From assembly GCA_003427395.1 (NCBI GenBank), contig BFEA01000125.1, positions 595,838 through 659,837 of the forward strand: a stretch of DNA of 64,000 bases, read 5' to 3'. Of the stretch, positions 54,173 to 63,981 are shown piece after piece (the first letter of the stretch is position 1; every line of letters begins with the position of its first letter). Source of the stretch: Chara braunii. Taxonomy: Eukaryota > Streptophyta > Charophyceae > Charales > Characeae. The position numbers and the translations under genes are program-made. Below the pieces are notes generated by a model. The model did no database searches and was not told where the DNA came from. It was given only the letters and a program-made list of their open reading frames with translations.

Positions 54173-55292
54173 GGGCCAAGTCCCACATACACCATTGAGC
54201 CAGTTCAACCTTGAACTAGCTCAACGTGTGTGACCCCCCTGGACGTCTGAGATGCATCGGGAGCTGCACATCCAGCGGTTGTTCTTAGGTGTNTAAAATA
54301 CAAAGACTTTCATTTTTGTTTTTTGGTTCAAGAAAGGTGCTGAAAAATCCCTCGGCCCGAATACAACGCCCCCTACCCTGCCCATCTTCCGTTGAACTAC
54401 ATACCCCACTTGGAGTGGGGTATGGGTTCAACGGTGCTTGTGCCATCATGAGCTTCTGTGGGAGGACACTCTGACAGCCATAGGAGGACACTCTGACATT
54501 CTGTGGGAGGACACTCTGCCATTCTGTGGGAGGACACTCTGACAGCCCTGGGAGGACACTGACAGAGTGTTCATGCTGTGTTTGGCTGTGCAGCCCCAAA
54601 CTCGTTTTCTGCAAATGCACCAAGCCAGGAGCATTGTCTACGTTCATTTCATGTTCTAGTGAGTCCCTGTCTCTGATGTTGCGTAGTAGCCAAGTCCCAC
54701 ATGCACCGTTGAACTAGCTCAACGCAAAGGTGCGACACACTTTTTGCAGCTTAAAAACTCAGAACAAAGGCAGAAAAGGAGAACCAAATGCTACTGAAAG
54801 TCTGAAAGCTTTGTTTCCCCTATTTCCCAAAAACAATGACTAACCAAATGCTACTGAAATCTTTGTCCATATTTTACTATTTTCTAAGAAGTAAAATGGA
54901 AAATACAACAATCCTCAGTGAAAGGCTCGGTGCACCACGCTACGTCGGAGACTCACTAGAACATGAAATGAATGCAGACAGTACTCCTGGTTTGGTGCAT
55001 TCACAGAAACGAGTTTGGGGCTGCACAGCCAAACACAGCATGAACACTCTCTGAGTGGGGTATGTAGTTCAACGGAAGATGGGCAGGCTAGGGGGCGTTG
55101 TATTCGGGCAGAGGGATTTTTCAGCACCTTTCTTGAACCAAAAAACAAAAATGAAAGTCTTTGTATTTTATACACCTAAGAACAACCGCTGGATGTGCAG
55201 CTCCCGATGCATCTCAGACGTCCAGGGGGGTCACACACGTTGAGCTAGTTCAAGGTTGAACTGGCTCAACGGTGTATGTGGGACTTGGCCCC
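54173..55292. mobile_element. Foldback element, about 1.1 kb, GTCCCAC family
   Basis: The left arm begins GGGCCAAGTCCCACATACAC. The right arm ends GTGTATGTGGGACTTGGCCC. Arms of about 250 bp are nearly perfect inverses (including CCGCTGGATGTGCAGCTCCC), and an inner pair of arms lies at 54570-54680 and 54945-55035. A minisatellite occupies 54446-54565. The element is non-coding, and ORFs over the arms occur as mirrored pairs. Confidence 0.85.
54446..54565. repeat. Minisatellite GGGAGGACACTCTGACA
   Basis: Five imperfect tandem units of about 26 bp based on GGGAGGACACTCTG, inside the foldback element. The right arm lacks them, so they were gained on one side only. Confidence 0.9.
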
Positions 55293-55393
55293 CGGTCCAC
55301 GTGCAGTTGGATGCTTCTGGCCGTTGGGACCGTCCAGATGTGCGACTGACCCGAGTAAATCTGAGCTACGAAGTATCAAAAGAACAACTACAG

Positions 55394-55946
55394 TTCTCCC
55401 CCGAATACAACGTACGATCATTATAGCTGAATTTGGTCTATCTTTCAGTCTAAGGGGCTCTTTCGACACTCCTTGGGGCGTCCTCGGAGCCCGAGGAAAA
55501 AATCCTTTTAGTCGAAAGGAAATTTGGGCCCTTTGTTCCACGTGTCCTCGGGGACGTCGCCCGAGGACGTTTCCTTGGAGCGATGTCAGAAACGAAAAAA
55601 GGAAAAAAAAAACAACAAATGTGCTTAAGGCCTTCAGCCAATAGGGTGCCACCACGATCCAGGTTCTCGGTTGGAAGTTGTAACGTCCCTCTACGCGTGT
55701 GCCCGCTCCTCTCCGTGAAACGCGGATTCCTTTTGCCCAAGGGACCTCATGAGGTCCCTTGGGCAAAAGGGAGAAATGGCCGGGGAATCCTCGGAGCCCG
55801 AGGAATTTCCTTCGGAGTGTTTTCACTTTTTTTTTTCCGAGGATAAGTGGAACGAACAATTCCTTGGGGACTTGACACGCGCGAGGAGTGTCGAACGAGC
55901 CCCTAAATTCATCTAAAATCACCGTACGTTGTATTCGGGGGAAGAC
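55394..55946. mobile_element. MITE family A, copy A5, interrupted by MITE B2
   Basis: The left end is TTCTCCCCCGAATACAACG, then ATCATTATAGCTGAATTTG. The right end is CACCGTACGTTGTATTCGGGGGAAG. Its palindromic centre is split at 55454 by a Harbinger-like element. Confidence 0.85.
55454..55903. mobile_element. Harbinger/Tourist-like MITE B, copy B2, nested
   Basis: It begins GGGGCTCTTTCGACACTCC and ends GGAGTGTCGAACGAGCCCC, with TAA at 55451-55453 and 55904-55906. It contains a perfect inner palindrome around CCCAAGGGACCTCATGAGGT. Insertion into A5 dates family B activity after A5. Confidence 0.9.
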
Positions 55947-56399
55947 ACTAGTTTTCCCAAACAAACTGACACCGCGCCCTACCGGTAGTGTCCCCTGGCC
56001 CGTTCCGGCTGTGGTCCCACTAGTAAAAGGGATAGGATAGAAATCCTGAATCTGGCTATGTTTTATGCAGAGATACAGAAAAGCAGCTCTATCTCTATTT
56101 CCTGCTCCTGTCCTCAAACACATCCAGATTCAGGCATTCAATCCTATGCTCTTTGCTAATGGGACCACCGCCCTGCAGGTCAGGAGCATGCCCCCCATGT
56201 TCACTCGTGAACACGGTTCTGGCTGCTACAGTGTTCCCCATATGCAGCCAGAACCGTGGCTTACTTTCTAATAAAAAACAATAAAAAGAAAAAAGAAAGA
56301 AAGAAGAGATGGTAGGTGGTAGTGTTAGGTGAAAATTTAGAGCAGAATGTAGCTTACTTTTTATTTTAATAAAAAAAGGGGAAACTAGGCAAGGGTCAG
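55947..56399. other. No gene recognised
   Basis: Spacer with A-rich runs near 56265-56310. A hairpin-like pair, GAACACGGTTCTGGCTGC and GCAGCCAGAACCGTG, lies at about 56209-56262. Confidence 0.6.
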
Positions 56400-56702
56400 A
56401 AAAACAGTAAGAAATTGATTACAAATTACAGACACGGTTTCTGCAGTTTAGTACGGGCCCGAGTTTGAAATGCAGTTCAAACTCGACGCTGCACAAGGGT
56501 CCGACGGCATGAGTTTGAGACTGCACGTCAGTCAGCCATGTAGGGGTCTGCCACTGCGCCGTGGTCCCTTCGGACAGGTGCAAATGCGGCCCCGTAGACC
56601 CATGCAATGTGCACGCATGTAGGCTAGTAGGCCGGTACCGGGCTTGTGTCCAAGCCCACGAACGGGCAGTATCAGCCCACCGATGGCACGGCGGGGATCT
56701 CC

Positions 56703-56707
56703 TTGCA

Positions 56708-56749
<42 letters not shown>

Positions 56750-56778
56750 ACCGCCCACTCCTGCTCTGGCTCGGGCTG

Positions 56779-56828
<50 letters not shown>

Positions 56829-56959
56829 TAGAGAGGGAGAGAGAGAGATTGGAACAATACAGAAGACTAGCATGGCAAAACGAAAAAAGTGCGCATGTAT
56901 CTGACGCAGACGATGCAGCAGATACATTCACACTTTTTTATGCCCAGCATTGCCAGCAA

Positions 56960-57042
<83 letters not shown>
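56703..57042. repeat. Compound microsatellites (CT/GT/GA/AC/GA)
   Basis: CT at about 56710-56746, GT at about 56781-56808, GA at about 56809-56847, AC at about 56962-57022 and GA at about 57023-57042. All ORFs through them are repeat artefacts. Confidence 0.95.
56848..56875 (+). ncRNA. U6 snRNA fragment
   Basis: ATTGGAACAATACAGA followed by AGACTAGCATGGC matches the U6 core with two changes and one gap. Only about 28 bp remain, set between a GA repeat and unrelated sequence. Confidence 0.65.
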
Positions 57043-57043
<1 letters not shown>

Positions 57044-57327
57044 TGGCGGGAGGAGATCCCTGGCATGCCATCGGTGGGCTGCTCCTGCCCGTTAATGGAC
57101 ACAAGGGCAGTACCGGCCTACCTACCGGCCTACCAACCGGCCTACCAGCCTCCATGCGTGCACATTGCATGGGTCTACGGGGCCACATTTGCACCTGTCC
57201 GAAGGCACCACGGCGCAGGGCCAGACCCCTACATCGCTGACTGATATGCAGTCTCAAACTCGGGCCGTACTAAACTGCAGAAACTGTGTCCCTAAATTGT
57301 AATGCAATTTCTAACTGTTTTTGTGAC

Positions 57328-58040
57328 AACCGCTTAGTTTCCCCTGAAAAGAAAACAGAAAGAACGAAAAAAGGAAGTGGAAACTGAACAGAGAAAGTCA
57401 CCCGGGGCGAGCTCCCACGAGCAAAGTGGATGGGATTAAGCACCGAGTGGATGGGATTAAGCACCGGAATGTGGACGTGTTCGATGAGAGGTGCATCGAC
57501 AGAGGTGCAGAAAATCGGGATCGAGCTGATGTTCGTCTGCATCTGTGCTCATAACCGATCCAGATTCAGGCCGTTGATTCAATCATCTTTGTCAGTGGAA
57601 TCTCGCCCCTGGTATAAAGAAATTCGGGAGCCCATGTGCAGAAGCACAGAAGACACGCTGGAGGGTGAAGGAACCCATTTTCTCCTTTTCTTGTTTTTTT
57701 TTTTTTTTAATTCGTAGCCAACGGGGGCGAATAGCACAGTCACATAACGGAGGGGGCGAGGCAGCTATGGAATCCTGGAAATCAATAAAGACAGGGGAAA
57801 AAAAACAAGGGGGGGAAATAAAGACACCGGCGACCAGCGAGGAAAGCAGCGCGCCAGCACAATGTAAAATCGAACGAACGGCAATAAATTGAATGAAATT
57901 GCATAAAACTAAGTAAATTAAACTAAAAAATGAAATCGAGCGTTAAATCAAATTAAATTAAAAAATAAAAATCGATCGAACGGCGGCGAATAGCACAGTC
58001 ACATTGAAAGAAAAAACACTCGTGAGTGAAACAAGCCATG

Positions 58041-58086
<46 letters not shown>

Positions 58087-58884
58087 AAGCCATGATGATG
58101 ACCAACAAATAACATTAAATTTTGTTTGCGTTTGGAAGCAGCAAATATAGAAGAGGGACTACAGAGCGTCGCATTGTCACAGCTTAGCAAGGGGGGAGGA
58201 AGCAGAGCGACGATGACCAGAAGCTCCCCCCTTTCTCTCCCCTCCTTCCTCCCTCTCCCCCCCACCCTCCCCTCCCCTCTCCTCTCTACACCCCCAGCAG
58301 GAAAGAAACGTACTAGTGCAAATGGACTGCAGCGAGCTTGCAGACACATTGATTGACTTGTCATTCTCTCGGTATGAGCTTTGTACCTGTTGAATGCCAT
58401 CCTCTGCTCTGAGCTTTGGACCTGTCGAATACCCCCATCCTGGTCTCTGATGTGTACCTGGTGAACGCAACAATGCCGTAACGGTGATTAAAGCTGCTGC
58501 ATTTGGAGCAACTTTCAGTCGAGATACAGGGATCATGACAAGGGGCGTTCTATTCGGGTGAAAACGGCAACATCGCTCTTCGCTTACCTTTTCGATACTC
58601 GCAGCAGAGACCAGTTCATCGACGACTGGACCAATCACATTCCTCTAGAAAACAGAAAGAAACATAAAAGGCAGTGCATTTCGTCCTTCGTCCGCGGATG
58701 GAGAACTGCTCGCCACTTAGTCTACCAACAACGGCAAACGGCGGCAAACGGTGCGCCTGCAGCAACAATACAATACGGCAGAGAAGAAGCCAAGGCTCCT
58801 CCTAATTGACCCATTTATACAAAGTTAACTCCCCATCTCACCTCCTCATCTCACCTCCTCATCTCCCCTCCTCATCTAAACTCA
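57328..58884. other. Non-coding, low-complexity stretches
   Basis: No gene seen. It contains an A-run at about 58048-58085, a pyrimidine-rich CCCTCC-type tract near 58220-58290, and three CACCTCCTCATCT-type short repeats at 58835-58875 just past the beta-helix gene's stop. GGGGCGTTCTATTCGGG at 58540 is a stray MITE A-like end. Confidence 0.6.
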
Positions 58885-59862
58885 TCAGCAGAACCGACAA
58901 GTCACATTGACGTTGTTATTGTCATCGATCACAGTGCGAGCAGGGATCGACGGACAGAATGTGCAGCTGATTCCATCGTCTACGTTCGGAATGGACACGT
59001 AGATATTATCGGACGATGCATTTTTGGCGCTATTGCCAGAGTAGGTGTTGCCTCTACAAAACCTCACCGTTCCCTGCTCCGACCCGTCGAATCGTACGGC
59101 TCCACCGCGCTGACCGCCCACGTTGCTCGAGAATCGAGTGTCGTACAATCTGGCACCCGTTCTGGAGAACCAGATGGCGCCGCCGCCCATCCCAGAAGCC
59201 TTGTTCCCATCAAAGCTACAGCCGTTGATGTCAGTGGTGAAGCGCCTTCTGAAAGCTGCCCCTCCTCCCCTCGACGCCGCCTGATTCTTCTTAAATACAC
59301 AGCTGCGGATACTCGCGAACCCGTCGTCTTCGGACCACAAGCCGCCGCCATCGCCGCCCGACCGGTTCATTTCGAACACGCATCTCGTGATACTCTCGTC
59401 CACGCCCACCAAATTCACTGCGCCGCCGTTTCCCGCCGCTCGATTATTGCGAAAGACGCACCTATCAAGCACGATCTTCTCGGAGCTGCGCGCCCTGACC
59501 GCCGCCCCTCCTCCCTGTACTGAGCGGAAGTTTCTCATCTCCAGATTCACTAGCGTGAGGTTCTTGTCGGCCTCCAAGACGATACCACCATACCTCGATC
59601 GACCATCAAGGACCGGTCGCGCGCCTCCGGGTCCACGGCCGACCAGCGTTAGCGACCGGTTAAGCGGCGGGAAAGACGCACGCAGAGCCACGTTGCCTCT
59701 CACTGCGTGGTAATTAACCCTGGGGTCCGTGTAAGCGGCAAGGAAGTCCGTTAAGCCATAGCCGTTAGTGCCCGTCATCAACGGTGCCGCCACTGTCACG
59801 ACCAATAGGGTTACAAGCATGCCGCGCGTGGAGACGGAGGCAGCTCGACGAGTCACTGCCAT
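58885..59862 (-). CDS. Secreted right-handed beta-helix (pectin-lyase-like fold) protein
   Basis: 325 residues from the chosen ATG at 59862; a longer start at 59883 adds only seven residues. I prefer the inner one because MAVTRRAASVSTRG followed by LVTLLVVTVAAPLM forms a standard signal peptide, with likely cleavage near TGTNG. The mature part shows successive beta-helix coils of about 22-25 residues with the pattern CVFRNNRAAGNGGAV, CVFKKNQAASRGGGA and CSFDGNKASGMGGGA, in which N-x2-A-x2-GGA turns stack. The C-terminus has paired Cys (CTFCPS, CRFC). Such proteins bind or cut polysaccharides, but I see no clear catalytic Asp/Arg set, so activity is unassigned. There are no introns and no frame damage. 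It is more GC-rich than its repeat surroundings and is probably a genuine host gene. Confidence 0.8.
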   Translation of the reverse strand: MAVTRRAASVSTRGMLVTLLVVTVAAPLMTGTNGYGLTDFLAAYTDPRVNYHAVRGNVALRASFPPLNRSLTLVGRGPGGARPVLDGRSRYGGIVLEADKNLTLVNLEMRNFRSVQGGGAAVRARSSEKIVLDRCVFRNNRAAGNGGAVNLVGVDESITRCVFEMNRSGGDGGGLWSEDDGFASIRSCVFKKNQAASRGGGAAFRRRFTTDINGCSFDGNKASGMGGGAIWFSRTGARLYDTRFSSNVGGQRGGAVRFDGSEQGTVRFCRGNTYSGNSAKNASSDNIYVSIPNVDDGISCTFCPSIPARTVIDDNNNVNVTCRFC

Positions 59863-59879
59863 CGTCGTGAAAAATACAC

Positions 59880-60177
59880 ACACACTCTCTCTCTCTGTCG
59901 ATACTACCGAAGAAACTCCGAGCTGCCGGCGGCGGGGGTTCAGTTGTTGCTCTTGTCTAGTTCAATCGCCGACGAGTACCTCCACAAAATCCTACCGCGC
60001 TGCACACAGACGATGAAGCGAACTAACGCAATATATGGGCAAATGAGCGCGTGCGATATTGAAAACCGCACTTTTGCCTGGGCGGGCTCTGATGATGCGA
60101 ATACATTACGTTACGTACATATATATGCGTTGCCGATCCCCTACTTCGAACGGCGGCGCGTGTGACGTCAGCATGCA
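59880..60177 (-). promoter_or_regulatory. Upstream region of the beta-helix gene
   Basis: A short CACACACTCTCTCTCTC tract lies immediately 5' of the start on the minus strand (GAGA-type when read with the gene), at about 59875-59898. Pyrimidine/GAGA tracts often occur in plant core promoters. No clear TATA was placed. Confidence 0.3.
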
Positions 60178-60217
60178 TTGTCCACGCCTGGGGCCATAGC
60201 CCGAAAAGAGTTCAAAC

Positions 60218-60303
60218 CTTTTAATGACCCCAGGCCAGGCCTGGACAATGCATGACCCCAAGCCTGGACAATACATGACCCCAGGCCTGGACAATGCATG
60301 CTC
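60218..60303. repeat. 23-bp tandem repeat
   Basis: Three to four units of GACCCCAGGCCTGGACAATG type, each containing the palindrome CCAGGCCTGG. Confidence 0.9.
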
Positions 60304-60445
60304 CATTTTGCACATTCCGGGGGCTGAAGCTGGAGTACCGTACGTGGTATTCGGGCATCTCCACACGACTCACGGGAAAAGATGTTCTGAATCTCTTTTT
60401 TTTTTTCTTTTTTTTTCTTTTTTGAATCTTCAGATGGCTCGATTC

Positions 60446-60532
60446 TATCCTCGGCCTTCTGGCTAAAGATCAAGTGTCGTGTCTGTGCTGATCAGTTAAA
60501 TATCTGATCAGGAAAAAAAAAAAAAAAAAAAA
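60446..60532 (+). pseudogene. U2 snRNA retropseudogene with poly(A)
   Basis: TCGGCCTTCTGGCTAAAGAT, CAAGTGTCGTGTCTGTGCTG and ATCAGTTAAATATCTGATC match the 5' 65 or so nucleotides of U2, including stem I, the branch-site recognition region and stem IIa. It is cut short and followed directly by about 20 A at 60512-60532. That is the signature of reverse-transcribed, LINE-mobilised snRNA. Confidence 0.85.
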
Positions 60533-60740
60533 ACTATGGCGGGTGTATCTTTCAATGTTTTTTGCAGCAGACACATACTCCATTTTGCACATTCCGGGGG
60601 CAAAGTCCCACTAGTGGCAGCGTTGAGTTCCCTCAATGCCTGAATCTGGACGCATTTGTCGTTATGTGCCGTTGAGGAAACAACCAGATTTCTGCACATC
60701 TCCACAAACACGCCCTCTCGAGAGTGGTGCGGTCAGGAAA

Positions 60741-61027
60741 GTCAACGCTGTGAGTGGGACTTGGGCCCGGGAGTGGCGCAAGTCAACGCTGTGTGTGGGA
60801 CTTGGGCCCGGGAGTGGTGCAAGTCAACGCTGTGTGTGGGACTTGGGCCCGGGAGTGGTGCAAGTCAACGCTGTCTGTGGGACTTGGGCCCGGGAGTGGT
60901 GCAAGTCAACGCGGTGAGTGGGACTTGGGCCCGGTAGTGGTGCAAGTCAACGCTGTGAGTGGGACTTGGGTCCGGGCGTGGTGCAAGTCAAAGCTGTGAG
61001 TGGGACTTGGGCCCAGGAGTGGTCCGG
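60741..61027. repeat. 41-bp minisatellite, seven copies
   Basis: GTCAACGCTGTG recurs at 60741, 60782, 60823, 60864, 60905, 60946 and, as GTCAAAGCTGTG, at 60987. The unit contains GTGGGACTTGGGCCC, the inverse of the GTCCCAC-family element terminus. The ORFs in all three frames are repeat products. Confidence 0.95.
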
Positions 61028-61309
61028 CGAGGCCCTCCCTTTCTGGGCCGCTTTTTGCCGAACCTGAATTTCACTGCGCATGGAGTTTTGCCGAGCCTGG
61101 GGCCTGGACCCACTAGCCAAGTATCCTACCATGTGTGACAGCATTTTTGTATTTTTTAATGGTTTTTAACTTTTAAGTGGTTTAGGAGGTTCATTCGGAC
61201 GAGTCAAAAATGAGTCAAACAATTCGGAGGAGTCAAAAAAAATGCTTTCAGGAGGTTCGTTTGAATGAGCTGTGTCGAGGAAGAGTCAAGATGCATGTGC
61301 AGTATTATC

Positions 61310-61408
61310 CTCATGTCCCTACTGCAATAAAAACCCTACTGCAGTAACTCGTGTCCCTACTGCAATAAAACCCCTACTGCAGTAAAACCCCTACTGCAAT
61401 AAAACTGC
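61310..61408. repeat. Short tandem repeat CCCTACTGCAATAAAA
   Basis: Five imperfect units alternating CTGCAATAAAA and CTGCAGTAAAA or variants. Confidence 0.9.
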
Positions 61409-61689
61409 CATGTCTGATGGAATGATAGTAACTGCCCGCAATTTATTTATTTTTTTGTAGTACGGCAAGGCGTGTACAGCAACGCGCGAAGTCTTGAAAA
61501 TGCCCCGCCCTCAAAAAGTCTGGAAATGGAGACCAATGTTAAATTTGTCAATGTTTAATATCAATACAAAATTCCAGTAGCAGCCAGTTCATTGGTCAGT
61601 GCTTTCTCATGGGCACCACTGTATACTGCATCAGGCGGGCCCGTCGATGCAAAGTGAGATGTGTGGTTCGCGTCTGTCACCCGACCTCG

Positions 61690-61985
61690 AACTTTTTTGT
61701 TGGAAATATAAGCCTACGGTGGGACCCAGGGGATCGAAAACGTCAACCAGGGGCTAGGTCCCACTTGCACGAATTAAGAGATACTGACCGTAGATGGCAA
61801 AGATCAACGGCCCAAATCTCCTAATTTGCGCAAGTGGGACCTTGCCCCAGGAAGTAGAATACCTCGCTAGTGGGTCCAGGCCCCTGGGTCCCACCGTATT
61901 TCTTTTGCTAGTACTTTTTTTCTTCTTTTTTTTCCTTCTCAAATGACGGGCCCAGTGCGCAAGGCTTATATTTTCAACAAAAGTT
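61690..61985. mobile_element. Nested inverted-repeat elements
   Basis: The outer pair is TTGGAAATATAAGCCT (about 61700) against AAGGCTTATATTTTCAA (about 61960). A second pair is ACGGTGGGACCCAGGGG against CCCCTGGGTCCCACCGT. The inner pair is AGGTCCCACTTGCACGAATT against AATTTGCGCAAGTGGGACC. The centre is non-coding. It looks like one MITE inserted in the middle of another. Confidence 0.75.
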
Positions 61986-62539
61986 TGAGGCCGGGGTCCT
62001 CACAGTCTACCCGGTATAAACATCTGGGAGCATTACCCAGTTTCGCTTACGGGGCGAAACCCCTTCAAGTTGGGGACCAATCCCCAGGATACACAAAACA
62101 GTGCTCGGCACCAAATAACTGCCAATATGCAGGGAATAGCTTTAGAGCCTCTACCACGAGGCATCTTGAGTAAAAAAATCTCCCAGTTGTCCGTTGCCAC
62201 TCCCTCCTGCCCCCGTTCCCTCTTTCTGCTGCCCTCCTACTGCGGAGATAGAACCTAGCGACCAGGTACTTTTTGCTGGTACTCGTGGCAGTTACACCTG
62301 AAAAAGAAGAAGGGAAAAAAAAAAAAAAAGAATGAGAAGAAAAGAGAACTTCCCCGTCAGAGACATTCTGTGAGACTGTGCCCTCGGATAGGGCATCTGT
62401 CGGTGCAAAACAAATGAAGAACAAAAAGAAAAAGCTTCCCCTACACTGTGATAGAGGTCAGATACAGGACCCTAGAGTGCTGGTTTGAGTACAAAATGAG
62501 TCAGGCAGTGAGTGACCCCTCGTGGAATACGCCCTGCCT

Positions 62540-63350
62540 CACTGGCAGATCAGGAGAAGGAAACAGAAACGAGAAAGAACAAAAAACGAAACACCACTGC
62601 TGTGGTGCCAACCTACCGCGTGGGCCAGGTTGGGGGAAACAGCCCTGCCTCATACCCAGGCCCAGTCCAGATAAAATGAAAAGGAGCAATCCACTGATGA
62701 AGCCAGATTCTTCAGAAGAGAGTCATAGAGTTGGGGCCGCAGGCTCACACACCTCCGGGGTGGGTGGGGCGCTTCACCAGAATTGGCGAGGTGAACGACC
62801 TGTCCTCTGAGTTACTGGCTGGCTGCCTTGGTGTGACTTGCAGATTCCCATACGCGATGGGCGCAGCAGCTGGCGGGCGGGATCCCAAGGGGATCTCTCG
62901 CGAATTGACGCAGCCTGCTGCGACCGGTCCTGCACCTGTGACTTGTACAATTGCTGCACGGCCGGTCCACTGAGGGACTTCTTCCTGCCGGGTAAGGTCC
63001 GATAAGACCCAGCCTCCACCGTCGATGTAGTTGAGAAATTCAGTTCTGCCGTTTATCTTGAAAAATAAAAACAATATTGGAAAAATGTTGGTCGAGGCCG
63101 TAGATTGAGAGAATCGATGCTCGGAGAGTCTGATTGTAGAGGTCTTGTCGGAGCGGCTGCCGTTACTTGTTGTAGTCGTAAAACTATGCTGATGTTGACA
63201 ATAGAGCGTTGGAACTCGGTGCAACCACAGAGATTTATACACGGCAATTGCCTGGCAGGGCAGGAGAAGGAAACAAAAACGAGAACAAAACAAAAAACGA
63301 AAGACCACTGCTGTGGTGCCAACCTACCCCGTGGGCCGGGTTGGTTGGTG
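62540..63350. repeat. Dispersed duplicate blocks of about 95 bp
   Basis: CAGGAGAAGGAAACAGAAACG, CACCACTGCTGTGGTGCCAA and CCGCGTGGGCCAGGTTGG at 62548-62636 recur at 63258-63347 with minor changes. Between and beside them I see no gene. Minus-strand ORFs of 187 and 194 residues overlap the repeat and have no motif. Confidence 0.75.
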
Positions 63351-63667
63351 TTCCCCCCTATTTGACTAGAGAGACGATGAGATAGAGTCTTCGGTAATTC
63401 TGAGGCCAAAGAGCCACGCGCCTTCACACATTGGCGGAGTACGGTGGTGAGCCCCCGTGGAATATCGGGGAGCCTGTGAAGGTATACGCCCCCTCTGTCA
63501 CCTTTCCTGTTATCGGAAGGCGATGAACTGGATGCTTTGAATCCGCTGTCGATTTGGTGAGAACAGCTGAAGCGGTGTTGACTGGCGAGTACGTCAATAC
63601 CCACAGAACGAAGACCAAGCGAAGGGTGGCTGGACACGAAGGGCTGGAGCGATTATCCTCCGCCCGC

Positions 63668-63670
<3 letters not shown>

Positions 63671-63725
<55 letters not shown>
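63671..63725. repeat. Poly(T) tract
   Basis: 55 T before the gap. It is probably a poly(A) tail of an element on the minus strand, or a low-quality contig end. Confidence 0.9.
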
Positions 63726-63981
63726 NNNNNNNNNNNNNNNNNNNNNNNNNNNNNNNNNNNNNNNNNNNNNNNNNNNNNNNNNNNNNNNNNNNNNNNNNNN
63801 NNNNNNNNNNNNNNNNNNNNNNNNNNNNNNNNNNNNNNNNNNNNNNNNNNNNNNNNNNNNNNNNNNNNNNNNNNNNNNNNNNNNNNNNNNNNNNNNNNNN
63901 NNNNNNNNNNNNNNNNNNNNNNNNNNNNNNNNNNNNNNNNNNNNNNNNNNNNNNNNNNNNNNNNNNNNNNNNNNNNNNNNN
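63726..63981. other. Assembly gap (N run)
   Basis: 256 N residues. Only 19 bases of sequence follow. Confidence 0.99.

Larger units (their letters stand above)
56400..57327. mobile_element. Foldback element E with microsatellites in its arms
   Basis: The left arm includes TTTCTGCAGTTTAGTACGGG, and the right arm includes CCGTACTAAACTGCAGAAA. Arms continue inward for about 250 bp, with the inverse blocks GTGCAAATGCGGCCCCGTAG and CTACGGGGCCACATTTGCAC. The centre holds (CT), (GT), (GA) and (AC) microsatellites and a U6-like fragment. It is a relative of element D at 14329-14806. Confidence 0.82.

Noticed and set aside
55266-56123. 285-residue minus-strand ORF
   Set aside because: It spans the ends of three different MITEs, including nested palindromes. 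Chance open frame.
56561-57244. 227-residue ORF in foldback element E
   Set aside because: It is made of microsatellite translations and inverted-repeat arms.
60741-61027. Overlapping 80-93-residue repeat proteins
   Set aside because: All three forward frames are open across a 41-bp minisatellite. The repeat explains them.
62745-63637. Two minus-strand ORFs of 187 and 194 residues
   Set aside because: They overlap each other in different frames and cross duplicated non-coding blocks. No recognisable domain.
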